Below, piece by piece: positions 8,123-16,668 of a DNA stretch of 64,000 nt. A program made the position numbers and the translations under genes. Within the stretch, counting starts at the first letter, position 1; each line of letters opens with the position of its first letter. Origin of the DNA: Streptomyces mayonensis (GTDB lineage: Bacteria > Actinomycetota > Actinomycetes > Streptomycetales > Streptomycetaceae); contig NZ_JACBYP010000028.1 of the NCBI RefSeq assembly GCF_018982965.1, positions 16,150 to 80,149 of the forward strand. Direction: 5' to 3'. The notes below the pieces were generated by a model that worked only from the letters and a program-made list of their open reading frames with translations, searched no databases and had not been told where the DNA came from.

Positions 8123-9838
8123 ATGACGCAGGGCAGTGTGCACGAGGAGGGAACGCGACCGGAGGCCGGCCGTCCCACCCGCGGCAGCGACATCCGTGGC
8201 GGGCCGGACGGGGGCGGCAGGGACACGGCGGGGCGCCGGGAGCCGCCGGGCGGGGGCGGCAGACGGCCCGCACCACGCCGGGGCGGGCGCCGGCACCGGG
8301 CGCTGCGCTGGTCGGCGACGACCCTCGCGGTCCTCATACTCGGCACCGCCGGCGCCGGTTACCTCTACTACGAGCACCTCAACGGCAACCTCCAGAAGGG
8401 CGAACGCAGCAGCGGCGACTCGAAGGCGCACCGGACCGAGCCGAACGCGGCCGGCCAGACGCCCCTGAACATCCTGCTGATCGGTTCCGACAGCCGTGCC
8501 TCCGACGCCAACGTGGCGCTGGGCGGCGGCAGGAACCACCGCGACAGTCCGCCGCTGGGCGACGTGCAGATGCTGATCCACCTCGCCGCGGACCGCAAGA
8601 GCGCCGCGGTGGTGAGCATCCCCCGCGACACCCGGGTCGACATCCCGGCGTGCAAGGACCCCGGCACCGGGGAGAAGTTCCCGGCGGCCAACGCCATCAT
8701 CAACGAGTCGCTCGCCCGCGGCGGCCCCGGCTGCACCCTGGCCACCTGGGAGAACCTCACCGGTGTCTACGTCGACCACTGGATGACGATCGACTTCGCG
8801 GGCGTGGTCTCGATGGCGGACGCCGTCGGCGGGGTCGAGGTCTGCGTGAACCAGAACGTGTGGGACCGCCCGCTGCCCGGCGTGCCCGGCGGCTCCGGTC
8901 TGAAGCTGACGGCCGGCTCGCACAAGGTGCAGGGCGAGGAGGCGCTCCAGTGGCTGCGCACCCGGCACGCGTGGGGCAGCGACCCGCTGCGGGCCCGGGC
9001 CCAGCACATGTACATGAACTCGATGATCCGCACGCTGAAGCAGCAGAACGCCTTCACCGACACCGGCCGGCTCATGGGCCTGGCCGAGTCCGCGACGAGG
9101 TCGCTGAAGGTCTCCGAGGAGATCGGCACCGTCAAGAAGCTGTACGACCTGGGCATGCAGCTGAAGACGGTGCCCACCGACCGCATCACGATGACGACGA
9201 TCCCCACCGTCCAGGACCAGCAGGACGCGAACCACCTGCTGCCGGCCGCCGGCGCGGACGCGATGTGGGCGATGCTCCGCGACGACGTGGCCTTCGACGA
9301 CAAGGGCGGCACGAGCGGCAAGGGCAGCACGAGCGGCGAGACCGGCCAGGGGGACAAGGACGGCAAGGACGGTGAAGGCCGGGGGCAGGGCGCCGGGGAG
9401 GGGTCCTCCGACGAGCCGGCCGCCGACGCCGAGATGGACGTCGTCGTGCAGAACGCCACCCGCTCGGCGACCCTCGGGCCGGTCACGGGCCGCGCCGGCG
9501 CGGTCGCCGGGACGCTGGTGGAGAAGGGCTTCACGGGGACGACGACCGACGCCTCGGCCGCGCGCGCCGAGGAGAGGACGACGGTCCGCTACCCGAGCGA
9601 CGACTTGGCGGGCGACGCGCGACGCGTCGCCGAGGCGCTGGGGATTCCGGCGAGTTCGGTGCGCAGGTCCACCGACGTGTCCGGGATCACGCTCGTGGTG
9701 GGAGCGGACTGGCGCTCGGGCACGTCCTACCCGGAGCAGCGGACGCCGGGGGCCGGAGACCTGCCGGAGGACAGCGACGCCCTCAACGGCTCGGAGACCG
9801 ACAAGTGCATGGAGGTCTACGAACCCTACCGATGGTAG
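8123..9838 (+). CDS. LCP family protein with LytR_C domain (type B)
   Basis: 571-aa LCP protein. It has a Gly/Arg-rich cytoplasmic tail, one membrane helix (about 65-85, then YLYYEHLNGN), an LCP domain and a C-terminal LytR_C domain after a Gly/Ser/Lys linker (about 390-430). The LCP core differs from type A: SDT is replaced by GDVQMLIHL, and the helix after WLRTRHAW reads RARAQHMYMNSM instead of the usual RQQxFL. The Asp, SIPRD arginine and RTR arginines remain. ATG 8123 is preceded by GGAGAAGG. The closest relative is the last gene of the array (11928-13853), which shares the same variant motifs. It follows gene A by 185 bp and is probably co-expressed. Confidence 0.88.
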   Translation: MTQGSVHEEGTRPEAGRPTRGSDIRGGPDGGGRDTAGRREPPGGGGRRPAPRRGGRRHRALRWSATTLAVLILGTAGAGYLYYEHLNGNLQKGERSSGDSKAHRTEPNAAGQTPLNILLIGSDSRASDANVALGGGRNHRDSPPLGDVQMLIHLAADRKSAAVVSIPRDTRVDIPACKDPGTGEKFPAANAIINESLARGGPGCTLATWENLTGVYVDHWMTIDFAGVVSMADAVGGVEVCVNQNVWDRPLPGVPGGSGLKLTAGSHKVQGEEALQWLRTRHAWGSDPLRARAQHMYMNSMIRTLKQQNAFTDTGRLMGLAESATRSLKVSEEIGTVKKLYDLGMQLKTVPTDRITMTTIPTVQDQQDANHLLPAAGADAMWAMLRDDVAFDDKGGTSGKGSTSGETGQGDKDGKDGEGRGQGAGEGSSDEPAADAEMDVVVQNATRSATLGPVTGRAGAVAGTLVEKGFTGTTTDASAARAEERTTVRYPSDDLAGDARRVAEALGIPASSVRRSTDVSGITLVVGADWRSGTSYPEQRTPGAGDLPEDSDALNGSETDKCMEVYEPYRW

Positions 9839-9907
9839 GAGTTCACGAAAATAGGAGAGATTGCCCTGATGTAGGGGTGTCGAATGTGACACCGGAGTCG
9901 TTCGACG

Positions 9908-9929
9908 CCGAACCGGGCGGATAGTGTGA
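9908..9929 (+). promoter_or_regulatory. Conserved promoter-like element upstream of LCP gene A'
   Basis: CCGAACCGGGCGGATAGTGT followed by GA, the second copy of the element at 6055-6076. It lies 114 bp before the GTG at 10043. Conservation of a non-coding block between duplicated units supports a regulatory role. Confidence 0.45.
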
Positions 9930-10042
9930 GCGCTCCAGTGCCCCGGCCGCGAGCTCAGCCCTGGCGTCGTGCACTTGTTGACCCTTTACCGTGCGCCTTC
10001 CACCGAAGGTGCCGCGTGGCCCCGACGGAGGATTGGGAGACC

Positions 10043-11830
10043 GTGGACGCGCAAGGACGTGGGCGGGCAGACGACGTGGATCCCGCAGACCAGTGGGTAC
10101 TCAATCCGCGCACTGGCGAATACGAACTGCGACTCCCTCCTTCCGCTCCGCAGTCATCCGCGCCCCAGTCACCCGTGCCCGGCCCTCGCAGAGGCGCCCC
10201 CGGCTCTCCCGGGGCACCTGGCTCTCCCGGGGCACCGGGCGACACCGGCCACCAGGACGGCCCCGGCACCGCGCGTCGTCGTACGGACGCCCCCGGCCGC
10301 GAGGTCCCGCCGCAGCGGCGGCGCCGGACGGCACCCGAGGAGCCGGTGCCCGGGCGGCGCGGACGCCGCCCGGAGAAGAAGAGGTCGAAGGGCAAGAAGG
10401 TACTGCTGTGGACCGGCGGCACCATGGCCTTCGTCGTCCTCGCCGCAGGCGCCGGCGGCTACCTCTACCTCAAGCACCTCGAGGGCAACGTCTCGACGAC
10501 GGACGTCGGCACCGCCGGAAGCAGCAGCTTCAAGAAGGACGAGGCCTTCAACATCCTCATCATCGGCACCGACAAGCGCACCGGTGAGGGCAACGAGGGC
10601 TACGGCGACAAGGGCAGCGCCGGGCACGCGGACACGAACATCCTGCTGCACGTGGCCAAGGACCGCTCCAACGCGACCGCCCTCAGTATCCCCCGCGACA
10701 TGATCGTGGACATCCCCGACTGCGAGACCACGCAGGAGGACGGGTCGACGGAGATCATCCCCGGTACCTCGGGCGTCCGCTTCAACCAGAGCCTCGGCGA
10801 CCTCGGCCGGGACGCGGGCTGCGCGATGCGCACGGTGACGGAGACGACCGGCATCAAGCCCGACCACTTCATGATGGCCGACTTCAACGCGGTCAAGACG
10901 CTGACCACCGCGGTCGGCGGCGTGGACGTCTGCGTGGAGCACGCCGTGGACGACCCGAAGTCCCATCTCACGCTTCCCGCGGGCGAGTCCACGGTCAAGG
11001 GCGAGCAGGCCCTCGCCTTCGTCCGCACCCGGCACGCCTTCGGCAACGAGGGCGACCTGGACCGGATCAAGGTGCAGCAGCAGTTCCTCGGCTCGCTCAT
11101 GCGGAAGATGTCCTCCGGCGACACCCTCACCAGCCCCACCAAGCTGGTGAAGCTGGCCGAGGCCGCGACCGAGGCACTCACCGTGGACAAGGCCATCGGC
11201 AACGTGGGCACGCTCAAGGACGTGGCCCTGGAGCTGAAGAAGGTGCCGCCGAAGAACATCACGTTCACCACGGTGCCGGTGCTCGACAACCCCGCCGAGA
11301 AGGTCAAGGCGACCGTGGTCCCGAACGAGGCCAAGGCGCCCCAGGTCTTCGACATGATCAAGAACGACATCTCCTTCACCGAGGTCGAGCAGAAGGAGAA
11401 GAAGGAGAAGGCGGCCGTCGCCGCCCGCCTCAAGGGCGAGAAGTCCGAGCCCGGCGAGGTCCGGGTCCGCGTCATGAACGGCGGAGCCCCCGCAGGCAGC
11501 GCCCAGCAGGAGCTGTCCTACCTCCAGACGGACGCCGGCGTCACGAAGTCAGAGAACGCGGGCAACGCCCCCGCAGAGGTCGACAGGACCACCCTGGAGT
11601 ACGACACCGGCCAGGCCGACCAGGCCCGCGCCCTCGCCGAGATCCTCGGCCTGTCCGGCGCCGCCATGCAGCCCGGCGACAGCGTCACCAACTCCCAGGG
11701 CCTGCCCACCATGACCCTCACCCTCGGCAAGGACTTCAGGGGCGCCGGCGTCAAGATCGGCGCCTCCTCCGTCAAGAAGCCGGAGCTGGACAGCGCGTCC
11801 ACGGCGGACCAGAAACTGTGCGCCAGTTGA
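10043..11830 (+). CDS. LCP family glycopolymer transferase with LytR_C domain (type A')
   Basis: 595-aa paralogue of the type A protein: same order of cytoplasmic tail (VDAQGRGRADDVDPADQWVL), Gly/Ala/Pro-rich spacer, membrane helix, LCP domain (ILIIGTDKRTGEGNEGYG, HADTNILLH, SIPRD, AFVRTR, VQQQFL), charged linker and LytR_C. It should be catalytically competent. GTG 10043 is chosen because it aligns with the start of gene A. An upstream GTG at 10016 is in frame here (adding nine residues, VAPTEDWET), but in gene A the equivalent codon is out of frame because of a one-base length difference, so it is less likely. The Gly-Ala-Pro segment around 10200-10245 carries a short internal repeat (SPGAPG). 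It is the third member of the A-B-A'-B' array. Confidence 0.9.
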   Translation: MDAQGRGRADDVDPADQWVLNPRTGEYELRLPPSAPQSSAPQSPVPGPRRGAPGSPGAPGSPGAPGDTGHQDGPGTARRRTDAPGREVPPQRRRRTAPEEPVPGRRGRRPEKKRSKGKKVLLWTGGTMAFVVLAAGAGGYLYLKHLEGNVSTTDVGTAGSSSFKKDEAFNILIIGTDKRTGEGNEGYGDKGSAGHADTNILLHVAKDRSNATALSIPRDMIVDIPDCETTQEDGSTEIIPGTSGVRFNQSLGDLGRDAGCAMRTVTETTGIKPDHFMMADFNAVKTLTTAVGGVDVCVEHAVDDPKSHLTLPAGESTVKGEQALAFVRTRHAFGNEGDLDRIKVQQQFLGSLMRKMSSGDTLTSPTKLVKLAEAATEALTVDKAIGNVGTLKDVALELKKVPPKNITFTTVPVLDNPAEKVKATVVPNEAKAPQVFDMIKNDISFTEVEQKEKKEKAAVAARLKGEKSEPGEVRVRVMNGGAPAGSAQQELSYLQTDAGVTKSENAGNAPAEVDRTTLEYDTGQADQARALAEILGLSGAAMQPGDSVTNSQGLPTMTLTLGKDFRGAGVKIGASSVKKPELDSASTADQKLCAS

Positions 11831-11927
11831 CCTGAAGGGTCCAGTTGACCTGGAGGGCCCGTCGCGCGTCTTACACGGCGGCGACGGGCCCGTGCGGTGG
11901 CGCGGGGGTGGGGAGAGGGACGCGGAC

Positions 11928-13853
11928 ATGACGCGAGGCAGTGTGCAGGGGGAGGACACGCGGGAGGGCGGACCGGACGCCCCGGAGCGTGCGGGGGCCG
12001 CACGGGGGACCGACGACAACGCTGTCGGCGGCACCCGCGGCAGCGGGCCCACCGGTGGGACGCCCGACGGGGAAGCCGACGGGACTCCCGGCGAGGCAAC
12101 CGACGGCACTCCCGGCAAGGAAGCCGACGGGAAGGCCGTCGCGACTCCCGGCGAGGCAACCGACGACGCAACCGACGGCACTCCCGCCAAAGAAGCCGAC
12201 GGGGAAGCCGACGGGACTCCCAGCAAGGCAACCGACGAGACAACCGACGGCACGCCCGCCAAAGAAGCCGACGGGAAGGCCAGCGCGACTCCCGGCAAGG
12301 CAACCGACGGGAAAGCCCGCAAGGAGACCCGCGACCGGGGTGCCGGCGGGGCCCGCGGCCGTGGCCCGCGCAGGGTCCGCCGTGTCCTGAAGTGGACCGC
12401 GGTGGCCCTGGCCGCGCTGCTGGTCTGCCTGGCCGGCGCCGGTTACCTCTACTACGAGCACCTCAACGGCAACATCCAGCGGGACGCCCTGAACCTGGGC
12501 GACAACAAGATCGCCGCACCGACCCCGAACGCGGCCGGGCAGACCCCGCTGAACATCCTCGTCATCGGCTCGGACGCCCGGGACAGCAAGGAGAACCAGC
12601 AACTGGGCGGCGCCCGCGAGACGTTCGGCTCCACTCCGCTGGCGGACGTGCAGATGCTGGTGCACCTGTCCGCGGACCGCAGCAACATGTCGGTGGTCAG
12701 CATGCCGCGCGACACCCTGGTCGAGATACCCAAGTGCACCGACCCGGACGACGGCGAGGTCCACCCGGCGAGCGAGGGCCGGGTGATGACCAACCAGAGC
12801 CTCGGCCACGGCGGCCCCGGCTGCACGGTGGCCACCTGGCAGGAGCTGACCGGCATCCACATCGACCACTTCGTCATGGTCGACTTCGCGGGGGTGGTGT
12901 CCATGGCGGACGCCGTCGGCGGCGTCCCGGTCTGCGTGGACGCCAACATCCACTCCCGCGACGGCCAGGGCCACGGCTCCGGCCTGAAACTCGAGAAGGG
13001 CACGCACCCGGTCAAGGGCGAGCAGGCCCTGCAGTGGCTGCGCACACGCTACGGCTTCGAGGACGGCAGCGACCTGGCGCGGGCCAAGGCCCAGCACATG
13101 TACCTCAACTCGATGGTCCGCACGCTGCGCGAGAACGCGACCCTGGGCAACCCGAACAAGCTGCGCAGGCTCGCCGAGGAGGCCACCGCGGCCCTCACCG
13201 TCGACCCGGGCCTGGACACCGTCAAGAAGCTGTACGACCTCAGCGACGAGCTGCGCAGGGTGAAGCCCGAGCGCATCACCATGACCACGATGCCCAACCG
13301 GTACGTCGGCGCCCGCGTCGAGCCGACCGAGGACGCCGAGCAGCTCTTCCGGCTGGTCCGCGAGGACATCGCGCTGGACGGCAAGGACGCGAAGAAGAAG
13401 CCCGACCCCGAGCCGGCGGCCCCGGCCGACCCGGCGGCCCCCGACGACGAGATGGCCGTCCAGGTCCGCAACGGCACCCGCACCGACGAGCTGCGCGCGG
13501 CGCCCGGACGCGCGAACACGGTCGCCGGGCTCCTGGTCGAGCAGGGCTTCGCCAAGGCCGTCGCCGACCCCTCGGTGCTGCCGAGCGAGGACCGCACGGT
13601 CGTCCGCTACCCGAGCGCCGACCTGGAGGGCGACGCGCGGCGCGTGGCCGACTCCCTGGGGATCCCGGCGAGTTCGGTGGTGCGGTCCACGGAGGTCTCC
13701 GGCGTCACGCTCGTCGTGGGTGCCGACTGGCGCGAGGGCGAGGCGTACAAGGCGCCCGAGGCCGACGACGAGACCCCGGAGTCGGCCGAGGCCCTCAACG
13801 GCGCCGACGACGACGCCTGCATGCAGGTGGACCCGTCGTTCACCTGGTCCTGA
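11928..13853 (+). CDS. LCP family protein with LytR_C domain (type B')
   Basis: 641-aa type B LCP protein, paralogue of 8123-9838. ATG 11928 follows GGGAGAGGGA. The first ~145 residues are cytoplasmic and include a long degenerate repeat of TDGTPAKEADGKA type (about residues 44-128). Then come a membrane helix, YLYYEHLNGN, the LCP domain with LADVQMLVHL in place of SDT, SMPRD, WLRTRYGF and AKAQHMYLNSM, and a LytR_C domain near the end (VQVRNGTRTDELRA and on). The type B motif changes are shared with its sister, so they predate the duplication. The C-terminus ends CMQVDPSFTWS, with a cysteine conserved in position. The gene starts 97 bp after A' and is probably in one transcript with it. Confidence 0.88.
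   Translation: MTRGSVQGEDTREGGPDAPERAGAARGTDDNAVGGTRGSGPTGGTPDGEADGTPGEATDGTPGKEADGKAVATPGEATDDATDGTPAKEADGEADGTPSKATDETTDGTPAKEADGKASATPGKATDGKARKETRDRGAGGARGRGPRRVRRVLKWTAVALAALLVCLAGAGYLYYEHLNGNIQRDALNLGDNKIAAPTPNAAGQTPLNILVIGSDARDSKENQQLGGARETFGSTPLADVQMLVHLSADRSNMSVVSMPRDTLVEIPKCTDPDDGEVHPASEGRVMTNQSLGHGGPGCTVATWQELTGIHIDHFVMVDFAGVVSMADAVGGVPVCVDANIHSRDGQGHGSGLKLEKGTHPVKGEQALQWLRTRYGFEDGSDLARAKAQHMYLNSMVRTLRENATLGNPNKLRRLAEEATAALTVDPGLDTVKKLYDLSDELRRVKPERITMTTMPNRYVGARVEPTEDAEQLFRLVREDIALDGKDAKKKPDPEPAAPADPAAPDDEMAVQVRNGTRTDELRAAPGRANTVAGLLVEQGFAKAVADPSVLPSEDRTVVRYPSADLEGDARRVADSLGIPASSVVRSTEVSGVTLVVGADWREGEAYKAPEADDETPESAEALNGADDDACMQVDPSFTWS
12059..12312 (+). repeat. Degenerate coding tandem repeats in the B' cytoplasmic tail
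   Basis: Repeated GAAGCCGACGGG and GGCAACCGACG blocks encode TDGTPxKEADGxA units, about five to six imperfect copies. The sister gene at 8123 lacks them, so they expanded after the duplication. Confidence 0.75.
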
Positions 13854-13889
13854 GCCGCGTCGTCCGCCCCGGAGGAGGCGCGACGGACG

Positions 13890-14960
13890 TCAGCGCGTTC
13901 CCGCGGCGTCCGTGTCGACGTCCACATCCACGTCCGCGTCCGGCAGGACGGCCGGGCGCCGGGAGGCGATGACCTTCCTGGCCAGCGCCTTGGGGCTGGC
14001 CAGGAAGCCCCAGCCCCAGGACATGTGCATGGTGGCCAGCGCGACGGGGATCTGCGCCCGCGCCTTCAGCCCGAGCCCCTTGCCCGCCGGGACCGACCCG
14101 GCGACGATCGCGGCCAGGTAGGCACCGGGTACCGCGAAGCCCCACGGGGTCAGCGCGGCGCCCACCACGATGCCGGCGGCGATGACGCACACGGCGGTCG
14201 GCGGGGCGAGGTAGCGCAGGTTGATGGAGCCCGAGTGGTAGCGGGCGACGACATGGCGCCAGCGGCCGTAGTCCTTGTACTGCTTGGCCAGCGCCCGCAC
14301 GGACGGCCGGGGCCGGTAGGACACCCGCAGCTCGGGCGAGAACCAGATCAGGCCGCCGGCCTCGCGGATGCGGAAGTTCAGCTCCCAGTCCTGGGCGCGG
14401 ATGAACTCCTCGTTGTACCCGCCCTGCCGCTCCAGCGCCTCGCGGCGGAACACGCCGAGGTAGACCGTCTCGGCCGGGGCGGCGTCGCCGCCGGTGTGGA
14501 AGGCCGCGTTGCCCACGCCGATCTTCGATGTCATCGCGGCGGCGACGGCGTCCTCCCAGGCGTTCTCGCCCTCGGCGTGCATGACGCCGCCCACGTTCTG
14601 CGCGCCGGTCTCCTCGAGGAGCCGTACGGCCGTGGCGATGTACCCGGGCGACAGGATGCCGTGGCCGTCGACGCGGACGACGACCGGATGGCGCGAGGCC
14701 TTGATAGCGGCGTTCAGCGCGGCCGGCGTGCGGCCGGTGGGGTTCGGCACGGTGTGGACGCGGGGGTCCTCACGGACGAGTTCGGCGGCGATCTCGTCCG
14801 TACGGTCCGCGGAGGGACCGAGGGCGATCACGATCTCCATCTCGCCGGAGTACTCCTGGGCGAGAATGGCGCGGACGGCGCCGCGCAGGTGCCGCTCCTC
14901 GTTGAGGACGGGCATGATCACGGAAACGGCGGGCAGCCGCACGTCGGACTTGGCGTTCAT
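13890..14960 (-). CDS. Glycosyltransferase family 2, membrane-associated
   Basis: 356-aa GT2 enzyme using a nucleotide-sugar donor at the inner membrane face. The GT-A fold starts at PAVSVIMPVLNEERHL (about 9-24). The DxD-type metal site is VRVDGHG (about 98), and the acceptor region has AQDWELNFRIREAGG and the typical YRPRPSVRALAKQYKDYGRW segment. Two or three hydrophobic helices near the C-terminus (about 255-300, CVIAAGIVVGAALT and following) suggest membrane anchoring. It is similar to succinoglycan/ExoA-type transferases. It lies convergent to the LCP array and divergent from the next LCP gene, and could build the lipid-linked glycan that the LCP proteins transfer; donor and acceptor are unknown. 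Confidence 0.85.
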   Translation of the reverse strand: MNAKSDVRLPAVSVIMPVLNEERHLRGAVRAILAQEYSGEMEIVIALGPSADRTDEIAAELVREDPRVHTVPNPTGRTPAALNAAIKASRHPVVVRVDGHGILSPGYIATAVRLLEETGAQNVGGVMHAEGENAWEDAVAAAMTSKIGVGNAAFHTGGDAAPAETVYLGVFRREALERQGGYNEEFIRAQDWELNFRIREAGGLIWFSPELRVSYRPRPSVRALAKQYKDYGRWRHVVARYHSGSINLRYLAPPTAVCVIAAGIVVGAALTPWGFAVPGAYLAAIVAGSVPAGKGLGLKARAQIPVALATMHMSWGWGFLASPKALARKVIASRRPAVLPDADVDVDVDTDAAGTR

Positions 14961-15052
14961 CGGTGCTCACGTTACCGCGAACGGGGGACACGGGTGCGCG
15001 CCGCGGGGGTCGCAGTCCCGGGCAGCAGATCCTATGGGCCTACGGTGCTCAC

Positions 15053-15090
15053 GGATCCCACGTCCGGCCCATGGATCCCACGTCCGGCCC
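15053..15090 (+). repeat. 18-bp direct repeat with 20-bp period upstream of an LCP gene
   Basis: GGATCCCACGTCCGGCCC occurs exactly at 15053-15070 and 15073-15090, in the divergent spacer between the GT2 and LCP genes. The period of two helical turns and the position 43 bp before the LCP start suggest paired protein-binding sites. Confidence 0.55.
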
Positions 15091-15132
15091 CGCGGTCTCG
15101 CGCCCGGGGCCCGTCCCCGCGGAGGTGTCACC

Positions 15133-16644
15133 TTGCCCACGCCGCCCCGCTCCCCCCGGGTCCCGGCCTCGTCGCCCCGCGGCGGCCCGCCGCGCGGACA
15201 CGGCGGCTCCCGGCCCTCCGGGCGGGCGCCGAGGCCCCCCGTTCGGCGGAGGAAGCCGCGCTGGGCCGTGCGGGCGGTGACCGCGCTGTCGGTGGTGGTG
15301 CTGGCCTCCGCCGGGATCGGGCACGCGGTGCTCTCGGGTCTGGACTCGGACATCTCGCGGGTCGACGCCTTCAAGGACATGAAGAACCGGCCCCGGGCGG
15401 GCGACGGCATGAACGTCCTGATGGTCGGCACCGACGGCCGGGACGACATCAGCGAGGAGCAGCGGCGCGCGTACAAGCTGGGCGGCGCGCCCTGCCACTG
15501 CACCGACACGATCATGATCGTGCACATCTCGGAGGACCGGGAGCGCGCCAGTGTGGTCAGCCTGCCGCGCGACTCGTACGCCGAGACGCCGGGCCACACC
15601 GACCGCACCACCGGCGAGCAGCACAAGGGGCACCCGATCAAGCTGAACGCGGCCTATGCCGAGGGCGGCCCGCAGCTGACGATCCGCACCGTGGAGAACA
15701 TGACCCGCGTGAAGATCGACCACTACCTGGAGGTGGACTTCACCAGCTTCATGAAGACGGTGGACGTCCTCGGCGGTGTGAAGATCTGCACCGTCGAACC
15801 GCTCAAGGACAGCTACACGGGGCTCGACCTGCCGGCCGGCAGCCACACGCTGAAGGGCGGGCAGGCGCTGCAGTACGTGCGGGCCCGTCATCTCGACGGC
15901 GCCTCGGACCTGAGCCGGATGCAGCGCCAGCAGCGCTTCCTGGCCGCCCTGATCGACCGGGCGACCTCGTCGGGGATCCTGCTGAACCCGCTGAAGTTCC
16001 GGGACGTCACGCGCGCCGTCCTGGGCTCGGTCCGCGCCGACCAGGGCTTCGGGACCGACGAGCTGCTGACGCTGGGGCGGGCGATGCGGGACTTCTCGCC
16101 GTCGTCCTCGGAGTTCACCACGGTGCCGATCGGGCAGATGGGCTACGCCGTGAAGGGCGTCGGCTCGACCCTGAAGTGGGACCCGGCGAAGTCGGAGCGG
16201 ATCTTCGACGCCCTGCGCCAGGACGAGCCGCTGGCCGCGCCGAAGCCGGAGCGCAAGGGCCCGGCGCCGGTGCGGGTCCCGGTGGACCCGCAGCAGATCC
16301 GGGTCCAGGTGGAGAACGGCACCCGCACCGCCGGGCTCGGCAAGAAGGTTGACGACGCTCTGGCCGCGACCGGGTTCGGCACCACCAGGGCGCCGCGCAA
16401 CGCCACCGACCGGGCGGTCGAGCGGACCGTGGTCGCCTACGACCCCCGCTGGGACCGGTCGGCGAAGTCGCTGGCCGCCGCCCTGCCCGGCAGCGAGCTG
16501 AAGCCGGTCGAGGGGCAGGGGGCGACCCTGAAGGTGATCGCGGGCGCCGACTACGAGAAGGTCGTGAAGGTGACGCCGGCCGACCCGCCGAGGGAGCCGG
16601 GCACGGTGGTGCGCGGCGACGAGGTGACCTGCGGCGAGCGGTGA
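15133..16644 (+). CDS. LCP family glycopolymer transferase with LytR_C domain
   Basis: 503-aa LCP protein. The start is TTG 15133, supported by GGAGG at 15121-15125 with a 7-nt gap; longer frames upstream run into the divergent spacer. A short Pro/Arg-rich cytoplasmic tail leads to a membrane helix (about 47-66). The LCP domain has NVLMVGTDGRDD, CTDTIMIVHI, SLPRD, YVRARHLDG and QRQQRF, all active-site positions present. After a Pro-rich linker, IRVQVENGTRTAGLG opens the LytR_C domain. It lacks the first cysteine pair of the array members and has a unique CHC just before the catalytic Asp. The two C-terminal cysteine positions (VKIC and VTC) are kept. It is convergent with the next LCP gene. 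Confidence 0.9.
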   Translation: MPTPPRSPRVPASSPRGGPPRGHGGSRPSGRAPRPPVRRRKPRWAVRAVTALSVVVLASAGIGHAVLSGLDSDISRVDAFKDMKNRPRAGDGMNVLMVGTDGRDDISEEQRRAYKLGGAPCHCTDTIMIVHISEDRERASVVSLPRDSYAETPGHTDRTTGEQHKGHPIKLNAAYAEGGPQLTIRTVENMTRVKIDHYLEVDFTSFMKTVDVLGGVKICTVEPLKDSYTGLDLPAGSHTLKGGQALQYVRARHLDGASDLSRMQRQQRFLAALIDRATSSGILLNPLKFRDVTRAVLGSVRADQGFGTDELLTLGRAMRDFSPSSSEFTTVPIGQMGYAVKGVGSTLKWDPAKSERIFDALRQDEPLAAPKPERKGPAPVRVPVDPQQIRVQVENGTRTAGLGKKVDDALAATGFGTTRAPRNATDRAVERTVVAYDPRWDRSAKSLAAALPGSELKPVEGQGATLKVIAGADYEKVVKVTPADPPREPGTVVRGDEVTCGER

Positions 16645-16668
16645 GGACGGGACAGCGGTCCTGCCGGC

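Noticed and set aside
13854..13889. Terminator between B' and the GT2 gene
   Set aside because: Only a weak GC match is visible in the 36-bp convergent gap; not enough to call.
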